Shown one piece after another: positions 1-7,096 of a stretch of 64,000 nucleotides of DNA. The translations under genes were made by a program, and so were the position numbers. Under the pieces are notes generated by a model. That model was given only the letters and a program-made list of their open reading frames with translations, did no database searches and had not been told where the DNA came from. Location of the stretch: NCBI RefSeq assembly GCF_900217905.1, contig NZ_OBMO01000001.1, forward strand, positions 124,001 to 188,000, written 5' to 3'. How positions within the stretch are numbered: position 1 is the stretch's first letter; each line of letters starts with the position of its first letter. This stretch comes from Alloalcanivorax xenomutans. GTDB lineage: Bacteria > Pseudomonadota > Gammaproteobacteria > Pseudomonadales > Alcanivoracaceae.

Positions 1-936
1 GCGGTCGATGCCCACCGGGTCTCCCTTGGCGTCATGGAACAAGCCACGGGAGTGATAGGTGACGCCGGCGAGGTAATCCCAGTTACCGGCGATGCCTTCC
101 ACCCGATAGCTGCCCATGTAACTGACACCGTCGGAATCGAATCCGGTGGGGGCGCTGATATTGGTGGCGATGTGTTGGCGGACATCGTCGCCTTGCGGGC
201 GCCGGGTGACAAAATTGATGATACCGCCAGTGGCGCCCAAACCGTGCTCGGCACTGGCGCCGTGGATAACTTCGATGCGATCCACCATGGACAGATCGAT
301 GGTGTAGCTTTCCCGGCTGCTGTCTCTCAGCGGGTTCGATTGCGGCACGCCGTCAATCAGGAACAGCGGCTTGCGGCCACGAAAGGTTTCACCGTAGTTG
401 GTCAGCTTTTGCCGGCTCGGCGCATAGGACGGAATCAGGCTGCTCAGCACCAGGGACTGGTCGCTGGTCATGGCCATCTGTTCCTCGATCTGCTCCCGGG
501 TGATGACGGTGACCTTCTGCGGTGTTTTCCCCAATTGCGCTTGCGACCGGCTGGCGGTAACGGCCACCGGTTCCAGAACCGCCGGAGCCGCCGCTGCCGT
601 CAGCACCACCGAGCGCTCATCCACCCGCCGCCAGCCAAGACCGCTTCCAGCCAGCAGTCGCTCCAGCGCCTGTTGCCGGGTGTAGGCGCCCCGCACCCCT
701 TGGGTATGGTGGCCTTCCGTCATCGCGGCATTGGCGGAGACGATCCAGCCGGATTGAGCGGCGAAACGGGCGAGCCCTTCTGCCAGAGGGCCGGCGGCAA
801 TGTCATAGTTTTGCTTATCAGTTACCGGCGCGACGGTCGGTGCCTCCTGGGCCCATACCGGGCGTTCCACCAGGCAGGGCAGCAAAAGGAGGGAAAGAGC
901 CAGCACCAAGGGCTGGCGGCGAAGCCTGAAAAGCAT
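1..936 (-). CDS. TonB-dependent receptor with N-terminal signalling (STN) domain, partial
   Basis: Outer-membrane receptor for an iron complex, probably a siderophore; only the first 312 residues lie in the window and the gene runs off position 1. A signal peptide ends near residue 30 (PVWAQ). Residues about 42-110 form an STN domain (NYDIAAGPLAEGL, YTRQQALERLLAGSGLGW), the part that talks to a FecR-type protein. A plug domain follows (VTASRSQ, LFLIDGVPQSNPLRD, HGASAEHGLGATGG). The ATG at 936 has an AGGAGAA ribosome binding site. FecR and FecI genes lie just upstream on the same strand, the usual partners of such transducers. The plug is closely similar to the receptor at 7097-9220, which lacks the STN domain. 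The substrate cannot be read from sequence. Confidence 0.92.
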   Translation of the reverse strand, partial: MLFRLRRQPLVLALSLLLLPCLVERPVWAQEAPTVAPVTDKQNYDIAAGPLAEGLARFAAQSGWIVSANAAMTEGHHTQGVRGAYTRQQALERLLAGSGLGWRRVDERSVVLTAAAAPAVLEPVAVTASRSQAQLGKTPQKVTVITREQIEEQMAMTSDQSLVLSSLIPSYAPSRQKLTNYGETFRGRKPLFLIDGVPQSNPLRDSSRESYTIDLSMVDRIEVIHGASAEHGLGATGGIINFVTRRPQGDDVRQHIATNISAPTGFDSDGVSYMGSYRVEGIAGNWDYLAGVTYHSRGLFHDAKGDPVGIDR

Positions 937-1182
937 GTCGTTCTCCTGTTTTTCGTTTTGCGCATGGGCCTTTGTGATCTAAGCCCCGCGAAAAGCGAAA
1001 ACCGGAAAAAAAGTTCGTCGCGATTTAAAAGGAAACAGAATTGCTCTCCATCAGGGACAGCGGCAAGCGCAGGTGTTCTTCTGGTCTTGGAGACATAAAT
1101 TCTGAGGTCGCTACAACTCCGCTGTAGGAGCCCTTTCTGTGCCAGCAATCCGTCCGCCCCGTGCTCCCCCATTGAGTGAATA
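937..1182 (-). other. Intergenic region between fecR and the receptor gene
   Basis: This 246-base gap holds the receptor leader, with an AGGAGAA ribosome binding site just before 936, and an AT-rich stretch near 1000-1035 that could carry the FecI-dependent promoter. I could not assign the -35 and -10 boxes with confidence. A REP-like repeat occupies about 1094-1152. Small open frames here look like chance. Confidence 0.5.
1094..1152. repeat. REP-like interspersed repeat, copy 1
   Basis: The segment contains GAGGTCGCTACAA followed by a CTGTAGGAGCC core. The same GAGGTCGCTACAA string returns at about 10374-10386 beside another TGTAGGA palindrome, and a third TGTAGGA-type palindrome lies at 56776-56844. 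The form resembles REP elements of pseudomonads (general knowledge). It lies between genes, and no function is implied. Confidence 0.55.
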
Positions 1183-2133
1183 TCAGCGTGACACGGATTC
1201 GACCTTGACCCACCAGGGTGTCAGGCGTGTCACTTTCACCGGCAGGGTTGCTTCCAGCACCTGGAGAATGCGATCCGTGTCGTCCAGCGGAAAACCGCCA
1301 CTCAGTTTCAGATCCGCCACGCTCGGGTCATAGCGGAGCACCCCGCGCCGGTAACGGGCCAGCTCATCGAGGAAGTCCCCCAGGCGCCGGCCATTGGCCA
1401 CCAGCAGCTTGTCACGCCAGGCGTTCTCTTCCGCCGATGGGCGTATGCGCTCCCGGCGCCCCTCGCCATCGACGACAACGCCCTGCCCGGCTTCCACCAG
1501 CCACTCCCCGGCGTCACCAACGGCGGCGTTCACCGCCACCCGGCCACGGTCGACCCGCACCCGAAGATTCTCTTCGGTGAGGCGTACACCGAAGGACGTG
1601 CCCAACGGCATCGCCGAGCCCAAGGCGGTGGTGACTCGCATGGGCCGGGTATCCCGGGCGGTCTCCAGATACAGCTCACCAGCCCACAGGTGCAATTGGC
1701 GGTCAACAGAGCTGAAGTCGAGAGACACCGCGCTGTGGGTGTTCAGCCACAGCCGGCTGCCATCGGGCAACGTCACTTCATGAATTTCCCCCACCGCGGT
1801 GCGCAGGTCCGCCCTTCCCAGACCGGCGGGCAACTGCCGCCAGCCCCACCATCCCAGCGGCGCCAGCAACAGCCCGCCGCCCAGACCGCGCAACAGGCGC
1901 CGTCGGCGACGCCCGGCATCGCTCAGGATCTCACCGGCGGACTTTACCGGCATGGAGTGAAAGGCGCGGTCGATTCGCTCCACCCTGTCCCAGGCCCTTT
2001 GGTTGCCGGCGCTGGCGTTGAGCCACTGACGCCAGTGCGCCCGGTCCTCTTCGCTGACGTTATCGGCACCAAGGAGGGCGAACCAGCGGGCGGCCTGCTC
2101 CAACGCCTCATCGGAAACCTCCGCAGAGCTCAT
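1183..2133 (-). CDS. fecR: FecR-family anti-sigma/sigma regulator
   Basis: Inner-membrane protein that relays the receptor signal to the ECF sigma factor encoded upstream. An N-terminal cytoplasmic region (residues about 8-55: DEALEQAARWFALL, WRQWLNASAGNQRAWDRV) matches the DUF4880/FecR N-domain. An Arg-rich stretch and a membrane segment follow at about 76-99 (LLLAPLGWWGW). The periplasmic FecR domain is at about 108-205 (GEIHEVTLPDGSRLWLNT, GELYLETARD). The C-terminal part resembles an STN fold. I start at the ATG at 2133 because it overlaps the fecI stop as ATGA, which implies coupled translation; an in-frame start at 2163 would overlap fecI further. Length 316 residues is normal for the family. 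Confidence 0.93.
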   Translation of the reverse strand: MSSAEVSDEALEQAARWFALLGADNVSEEDRAHWRQWLNASAGNQRAWDRVERIDRAFHSMPVKSAGEILSDAGRRRRRLLRGLGGGLLLAPLGWWGWRQLPAGLGRADLRTAVGEIHEVTLPDGSRLWLNTHSAVSLDFSSVDRQLHLWAGELYLETARDTRPMRVTTALGSAMPLGTSFGVRLTEENLRVRVDRGRVAVNAAVGDAGEWLVEAGQGVVVDGEGRRERIRPSAEENAWRDKLLVANGRRLGDFLDELARYRRGVLRYDPSVADLKLSGGFPLDDTDRILQVLEATLPVKVTRLTPWWVKVESVSR

Positions 2134-2633
2134 GGTAGTAGCCCCGGATCCGCCTTCAGGCAATGGAACATAGCTTGCTCCATGTAGTTACGCACTGTCC
2201 TTTCCGACACTGCCAGCCGGGTGGCGATATCGACATAGCGCATGCCATCCAGGCGGGACATCAGAAAAACCCGCCGTACCTTGGCGGGCAGCGCATCCAG
2301 CAGCACATCAATGCGGTAGAGGGTCTCGATCACCAGGTAGCGGGTTTCCGGCGATATCGCGACGGGTTCCGGCTGCTGCTGGAGCGTCTCCAGATAGGCC
2401 TGCTCGATGGCCTTGCGACGCCAGTAATTAGCCAGCAACCCGTTGGCGATACGCCCGAGAAAAGCCCTCGGTTCGCGGATATCGACAATGTCGTCTTCAC
2501 GGTGCAACAGCCTCGCGAAGGTATCCTGGGCCAGATCCGCGGCCAGTTCGGAGCAACCCGAACGCCGGTACAACACCGCTCGCAGCCAGTTATGATGGTG
2601 CCGGTAAAGCGTCTCCAGTGACGGATCGGACAT
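2130..2633 (-). CDS. fecI: ECF sigma factor, FecI type
   Basis: Extracytoplasmic-function sigma factor of about 167 residues, expected to direct RNA polymerase to the receptor promoter when FecR signals. Region 2 is visible as LYRHHHNWLRAVLYR and DLAQDTFARLLHRE. Region 4 is visible as LDALPAKVRRVFLMSRLDG and the helix-turn-helix YVDIATRLAVSERTVRNYM. I chose the ATG at 2633 (MSDPSLETLY) because the family begins at this point. A TTG at 2666 would add eleven unrelated residues; neither has a strong ribosome binding site. A Fur-like box lies about 47 bases upstream, so the fecI-fecR pair is probably iron-repressed, as in E. coli fecIR. Confidence 0.92.
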   Translation of the reverse strand: MSDPSLETLYRHHHNWLRAVLYRRSGCSELAADLAQDTFARLLHREDDIVDIREPRAFLGRIANGLLANYWRRKAIEQAYLETLQQQPEPVAISPETRYLVIETLYRIDVLLDALPAKVRRVFLMSRLDGMRYVDIATRLAVSERTVRNYMEQAMFHCLKADPGLLP

Positions 2634-2679
2634 AGGGGCTGAGCTGCCACGTGGACAGAAGGGCAAATGAGTGACGAAT

Positions 2680-2698
2680 GGAAATGATAACCATCATC
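2680..2698 (-). promoter_or_regulatory. Fur-like box upstream of fecI
   Basis: GGAAATGATAACCATCATC matches 15 of 19 positions of the Fur consensus GATAATGATAATCATTATC. It lies about 50 bases before the fecI start, where iron-bound Fur would repress sigma factor synthesis. It could also affect the gene reading the other way from 2928. The match was made by eye and binding is inferred. Confidence 0.7.
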
Positions 2699-2927
2699 AA
2701 TTATGGATAACAAGGGCCCGGATGTGTTTTTCTGTACACCATGGAGAAACCGCTGATTAAGCCTTCGTTACAACGCTTTGCCGCCCACCCTGTCCAGTAG
2801 CGCAGCATCGGCGCCCGGACGAAACCGCGACGGTCGTCTTCATCCGACAGACTAAAATTGCCCGGCGGTCCGTAACAACCGCCGCCGCCGGGCATCCAAT
2901 TCACGGAACCAAAGAAGGAAGACAGTG

Positions 2928-3971
2928 ATGAGAGACGACGTTCAGGACTATTACGGCAAGCGCCTTTCCGGCAGTGGCGACCTGCAAACCAATGCGTGCT
3001 GCGACCAGACGCCTCCGGACTACCTCAAGCCGCTGCTGGCACGCCTCCATGACGAAGTGATCAGCCGTTACTACGGCTGCGGCCTGGTGGCACCGGCGGC
3101 TTTGCGCGGCGCCAGGATCCTGGATCTGGGCTGCGGCTCCGGCCGTGATGTGTATCTGCTCTCCGCCCTGGTGGGCGAGCAGGGCTCGGTGGTGGGTGTG
3201 GACATGACCGGGGAGCAGTTGGAGGTGGCCCGTCGCCACCAGGATTTTCACCGTGATCAATTTGGCCACGGCCACAGTAACGTTGCCTTTTTTGAGGGCT
3301 ACATCGAGGAACTGGATCGACTGGATCTGCAGCCCGGCAGTTTCGACGTGGTGGTCTCCAACTGCGTGATCAACCTCAGTACCGACAAGGCGAAGGTGAT
3401 CTCGGACGTCAAACATCTGCTGAAACCCGGCGGCGAGTTTTATTTCTCGGATGTGTACGCGGACCGGCGAGTGCCGCAGTCGCTCACCCAAGACCCGGTG
3501 CTCTATGGAGAATGCCTGTCGGGCGCCCTCTACTGGAATGATTTTCTCACTCTGAGCAAGCAGTGTGGTTTTGCCGATCCCCGGCTGGTGGAGTCCCGCC
3601 GGCTGACCATCGACAACCCGGCCATCGAAGCCAGGCTCGGCGACATTCGCTTTTACTCAGCCACCTACCGTTTGTTCAATCTCGACGGTCTGGAACCCGC
3701 CTGTGAGGATTATGGCCAGGCAGTGATCTACAAGGGCACGGTGGAAGAACACCCCCACGGCTTCATGCTGGACGGACACCACTACCTGCCCACCGGCAAG
3801 GTCTTCCCGGTATGCGGCAACACCTGGCGTATGCTGGCGGAAAGCCGATTCCATTCCCACTTCGACTACATCGGCGATTTCAGTACCCACTACGGCATTT
3901 TTCAGGGCTGTGGCACGAGCTTGCCGTTCGAAGACACGCAAAGTTCCTCCAGCGGCGGAAGCTGCTGTTGA
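2928..3971 (+). CDS. arsM: ArsM-type arsenite S-adenosylmethionine methyltransferase
   Basis: Class I methyltransferase predicted to transfer methyl groups from S-adenosylmethionine to As(III). The SAM loop is ILDLGCGSGRD at residues 64-74. Four cysteines fit the arsenic-binding set known from algal ArsM (C44, C72, C174, C224): Cys24 or Cys25 (NACC), Cys51 (YYGCG), Cys146 (SNCVINLS) and Cys196 (GECLSGAL). The last two are 50 residues apart, as in the algal enzyme. The C-terminus carries extra cysteines (GGSCC). The ATG at 2928 follows AGAAGGA and is preferred to the adjoining GTG. No arsR, arsC or radical-SAM arsS lies nearby. The next gene begins 19 bases downstream, so the two are probably cotranscribed. 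Arsenic as substrate is strongly suggested by the cysteines but untested. Confidence 0.88.
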   Translation: MRDDVQDYYGKRLSGSGDLQTNACCDQTPPDYLKPLLARLHDEVISRYYGCGLVAPAALRGARILDLGCGSGRDVYLLSALVGEQGSVVGVDMTGEQLEVARRHQDFHRDQFGHGHSNVAFFEGYIEELDRLDLQPGSFDVVVSNCVINLSTDKAKVISDVKHLLKPGGEFYFSDVYADRRVPQSLTQDPVLYGECLSGALYWNDFLTLSKQCGFADPRLVESRRLTIDNPAIEARLGDIRFYSATYRLFNLDGLEPACEDYGQAVIYKGTVEEHPHGFMLDGHHYLPTGKVFPVCGNTWRMLAESRFHSHFDYIGDFSTHYGIFQGCGTSLPFEDTQSSSSGGSCC

Positions 3972-3990
3972 GCACACCGACGAGGTGACG

Positions 3991-6147
3991 ATGACAGCGA
4001 AGAAAGGTTTTCTCCTGCTCCTGATTGCCGCGCTGGTGGCGGCGTTTTTCCTGTTCGATCTCGGCCAGTATCTGAGTCTGGACTACCTGAAGTCCCAACA
4101 GGCGGCCTTTCAGGAGCTGGCAGGGGAACACCCCCTGCGGGTACTCGGCGGTTTCTTCGTGCTGTATGTGCTGGTCACCGCCCTCAGCTTGCCCGGCGCC
4201 GCCATCCTGACTCTCGCGGCCGGCGCCCTGTTCGGGTTCTGGTGGGCGTTGCTGCTGGTGTCGTTTGCCTCCAGTCTGGGGGCTACTCTGGCGTTTCTGG
4301 CTTCCCGGTTCCTGTTCCAGGACGCGGTGCAACAGCGCTTCGGGGAGCGGTTGAAAAAGATCAACGCCGGCGTGGAAAAAGACGGCGCCTTTTATCTGTT
4401 CACGTTGCGTCTGATCCCGGTGTTTCCGTTCTTCGTCATCAACCTGTTGATGGGGCTCACACCAATCCGCACCGGCACCTTCTACTGGGTTAGCCAACTG
4501 GGCATGCTGGCCGGCACGGCGGTATACGTGAACGCCGGCACCCAACTCGGACAACTGGAGAGCCTCTCCGGGATCCTCTCACCGGGGTTGATTGGCGCTT
4601 TTGCGCTGCTGGGCCTGTTTCCCTGGCTGGCGCGGCTGCCTGTCCGCCTTTGGCAGACACGGCGGATTTATCACGGGTATCAGAAGCCCCGCCATTTCGA
4701 CCGTAACCTGGTGGTGATCGGCGGCGGTTCCGCCGGCCTGGTCAGCGCCTACATCGGCGCCACGGTGAAGGCGAAGGTGACCCTGGTGGAGCAACAGCGC
4801 ATGGGGGGCGACTGCCTCAACACCGGTTGCGTGCCCTCCAAGGCCCTGCTCAAGAGCGCCCGCATCGCCCATCTGGAAAAGCAGGCACACCACTACGGTT
4901 TCCGTTCCATTGCCAACGAATTCGACTTCAGCGATATCATGGCCCGGGTACAGCGGGTGATCAGCAAAGTCGAACCCCACGATTCCGTGGGGCGCTACAC
5001 CGAGTTGGGGGTGGAGTGCCTGCACGGCCATGCCCGCCTGATCTCCCCCTGGGAAGTGGAAGTGGATAATTCGACCGAGGGTAACGAAGGCACCACCCGG
5101 CTCACCACTCGATCGGTGATCCTGGCCACCGGCGCAGCCCCCTTGGTGCCACCGATCCCCGGCATCGACCAGGTGCGGGCGCTGACCTCCGACACGCTGT
5201 GGCAATTGAAGGCTTTGCCTGAGCGTCTTCTGGTGCTCGGCGGCGGGCCCATCGGCTGCGAACTGGCTCAGGCGTTTTCCCGCCTTGGCAGCCAGACCAC
5301 CCAGGTGGAAATGCAATCACGCCTGATGCCCCGGGAGGACGAAGACGCCGCCGCGTCCGTCACCGCGGCCCTGGAAGACAGTGGCGTGCGTGTACTCACG
5401 GAGCATAAGGCCCTGCGTTTCAGTGTGGAGAACGGCACCAGCCAGTTGCATGTGGAACACCGGGACCAGGAGTCCGTGCTGCCCTTCGACGCGGTGCTGG
5501 TGGCGGTGGGCCGGCGCGCCCATACCGAGGGGCTGGGCCTGTCGGCCCTGGGCATCACCACCCGGGCCAACGGCACCATAGAGGTGAATGAGCGGCTGCA
5601 GACCCGCTTCCCCAACATCTATGCCTGCGGTGATGTGGCCGGCCCTTATCAGTTCACCCACACCGCCGCTCATCAGGCCTGGTACGCGGCGGTGAATGCC
5701 CTGTTCGGGCGGCTGAAATCCTTCAAGGTGGATTATCGGGTGATTCCCTGGGCCACCTTCACCAGCCCGGAAGTGGCCCGCGTGGGTCTGAATGAGGACG
5801 ATGCGCGGCAACAGGGTATTCCCTACGAGGTGACCAAGTACGGTATTGATGATCTGGACCGGGCCATCGCCGATGGCGTGGATCAGGGCTTCGTCAAGGT
5901 GCTCACCGAGCCCGGCAAGGACCGTATTCTTGGCGTCACTATCGTCGGCGAATCCGCCGCCGAACTGATCAGCGAGTATGTGCTGGCGATGAAGCACGGA
6001 CTGGGGCTGAACAAGATTCTTGGCACCATTCACATCTACCCGACCCTGTCGGAGGCCAATAAATACGCCGCGGGGGAATGGAAAAAGAACCACAAACCAG
6101 AGCGATTGTTGCGCTGGGTGGAACGTTTCCACGCCTGGCAACGCTGA
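3991..6147 (+). CDS. Fusion of TVP38/TMEM64 membrane domain and MerA-like FAD disulfide reductase
   Basis: 718-residue two-part protein. The first 235 residues are a DedA/TVP38-type membrane module with hydrophobic segments (GFLLLLIAALVAAFFLF, GAAILTLAAGALFGFWWAL, LIPVFPFFVINLLMGL). From residue 241 it is a pyridine nucleotide-disulfide oxidoreductase: FAD loop VVIGGGSAG, redox cysteines 275 and 280 in GGDCLNTGCVPSK, NAD(P)H loop LVLGGGPIGCELA, FAD loop YACGDVAG, and a C-terminal dimerisation domain (GEWKKNHKPERLLRW). It lacks the extra C-terminal Cys pair of mercuric reductase, so mercury reduction is unlikely. The ATG at 3991 follows GAGGTGA; an upstream in-frame start at 3910 would run inside arsM. 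It lies between arsM and the DUF547 gene, suggesting a role in thiol or metalloid redox chemistry at the membrane. The substrate is unknown. Confidence 0.9.
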   Translation: MTAKKGFLLLLIAALVAAFFLFDLGQYLSLDYLKSQQAAFQELAGEHPLRVLGGFFVLYVLVTALSLPGAAILTLAAGALFGFWWALLLVSFASSLGATLAFLASRFLFQDAVQQRFGERLKKINAGVEKDGAFYLFTLRLIPVFPFFVINLLMGLTPIRTGTFYWVSQLGMLAGTAVYVNAGTQLGQLESLSGILSPGLIGAFALLGLFPWLARLPVRLWQTRRIYHGYQKPRHFDRNLVVIGGGSAGLVSAYIGATVKAKVTLVEQQRMGGDCLNTGCVPSKALLKSARIAHLEKQAHHYGFRSIANEFDFSDIMARVQRVISKVEPHDSVGRYTELGVECLHGHARLISPWEVEVDNSTEGNEGTTRLTTRSVILATGAAPLVPPIPGIDQVRALTSDTLWQLKALPERLLVLGGGPIGCELAQAFSRLGSQTTQVEMQSRLMPREDEDAAASVTAALEDSGVRVLTEHKALRFSVENGTSQLHVEHRDQESVLPFDAVLVAVGRRAHTEGLGLSALGITTRANGTIEVNERLQTRFPNIYACGDVAGPYQFTHTAAHQAWYAAVNALFGRLKSFKVDYRVIPWATFTSPEVARVGLNEDDARQQGIPYEVTKYGIDDLDRAIADGVDQGFVKVLTEPGKDRILGVTIVGESAAELISEYVLAMKHGLGLNKILGTIHIYPTLSEANKYAAGEWKKNHKPERLLRWVERFHAWQR

Positions 6148-6169
6148 CCGCCGCAACGGAGATTTCCCT

Positions 6170-6952
6170 ATGCGCCCCGTGATAGTCACTCTGCTGCTGC
6201 TATTCACCGGCATCGCCCAGGCCTTCGAACACGCCACCTGGGACGCCCTGCTCAATGCCCATGTGCAATGGGTACGCGGTGGTGCCACGTCACAGGTGGA
6301 TTACGACGGTTTCGCCGCCGACCAGGCACGTCTGGATCACTACCTGGACAGCCTTGGCACCGTATCCGAACAGCAGTTCAGGCGCTTTCAGCGGGATCAA
6401 CAACTGGCGTTCCTGATCAACGCCTACAATGCCTTCACGGTAAAGCTGATCCTCGATCAGGATCCGCGCCCGGATTCCATCCGTGATATAGGTTCCCTGT
6501 TCTCCGGGCCCTGGGATCAGCGCTTCTTCGAGCTGCTGGGCACGCCTCGTACCCTGGATGAAGTGGAGCATGACCTGATTCGCGGCAATCCGGAGCTCAT
6601 GGATCCGCGCATTCATTTTGCCGTGAACTGCGCTTCGGTGGGCTGCCCGGCGCTGCGCCCGGAAGCCTACACCGCCGAGAGACTGGATCGGCAGTTGGAG
6701 GACAGCACCCGCCGCTTCCTGTCCGACCGGCAACGCAACCGCTATGACGCCGATCGAAACCGCCTGGCGATCTCCCCCATTTTTAAATGGTACCGGGATG
6801 ATTTCGCCGACGCGGCCGGCACGCTCCACCGCTGGCTGGCCCGCTACCATGCTCCCCTGGCGCTGTCCGAGGACACCGCCGAAGCACTGCGGAGAGGCAT
6901 CCTGGACCTGAGCTTCATGTCCTATGACTGGTCCCTGAACAGTGCCCGGTGA
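6170..6952 (+). CDS. Exported DUF547 protein
   Basis: 260-residue protein with a signal peptide (MRPVIVTLLLLFTGIAQA, cut before FEHAT) and one DUF547 domain, recognised from FLINAYNAFTVKLILD, IHFAVNCASVGCPALRP and YTAERLDRQLED. The biochemical role of DUF547 is not established. The conserved Asn-Cys-Ala-Ser-Val-Gly-Cys segment suggests a catalytic or metal-binding site. The ATG at 6170 follows a GGAGA 7 bases upstream and lies 22 bases after the flavoprotein stop, so the gene belongs to the arsM operon. From memory, DUF547 and TVP38 genes also sit near arsenosugar genes in other bacteria; that link needs a genome-context search. Confidence 0.85.
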   Translation: MRPVIVTLLLLFTGIAQAFEHATWDALLNAHVQWVRGGATSQVDYDGFAADQARLDHYLDSLGTVSEQQFRRFQRDQQLAFLINAYNAFTVKLILDQDPRPDSIRDIGSLFSGPWDQRFFELLGTPRTLDEVEHDLIRGNPELMDPRIHFAVNCASVGCPALRPEAYTAERLDRQLEDSTRRFLSDRQRNRYDADRNRLAISPIFKWYRDDFADAAGTLHRWLARYHAPLALSEDTAEALRRGILDLSFMSYDWSLNSAR

Positions 6953-7012
6953 CGCCGCTGGGCACGCATTGTCCTAGCACTTTGGTACCGCTGTTTTAAC
7001 CATTCGGCAATA

Positions 7013-7032
7013 GACAACGATTCTCATTTGTC
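7013..7032 (+). promoter_or_regulatory. Fur-like box upstream of the second TonB receptor
   Basis: GACAACGATTCTCATTTGTC; its reverse complement carries AAATGAGAATCGTT, matching about 13 of 19 Fur consensus positions. It lies about 65 bases before the receptor ATG, a normal operator place. Iron repression of the receptor and the PepSY gene is inferred. Confidence 0.65.
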
Positions 7033-7096
7033 TTAGTGTCAGCGCCCGTCCTTACAAACGATACATAACTCTCACCAACAAAAAAGGAGAACGCCC

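Noticed and set aside
34-1098. Long plus-strand open frame over the first receptor
   Set aside because: It lies antisense to clear TonB receptor coding sequence and shows no recognisable domain.
2701-2904. 67-codon frame upstream of arsM
   Set aside because: No ribosome binding site, no signal or membrane segment, and it lies in the fecI-arsM control region.
3991-6147. Mercuric reductase
   Set aside because: The C-terminal vicinal cysteines and the N-terminal metal-binding domain of MerA are missing, and no mer genes are nearby.
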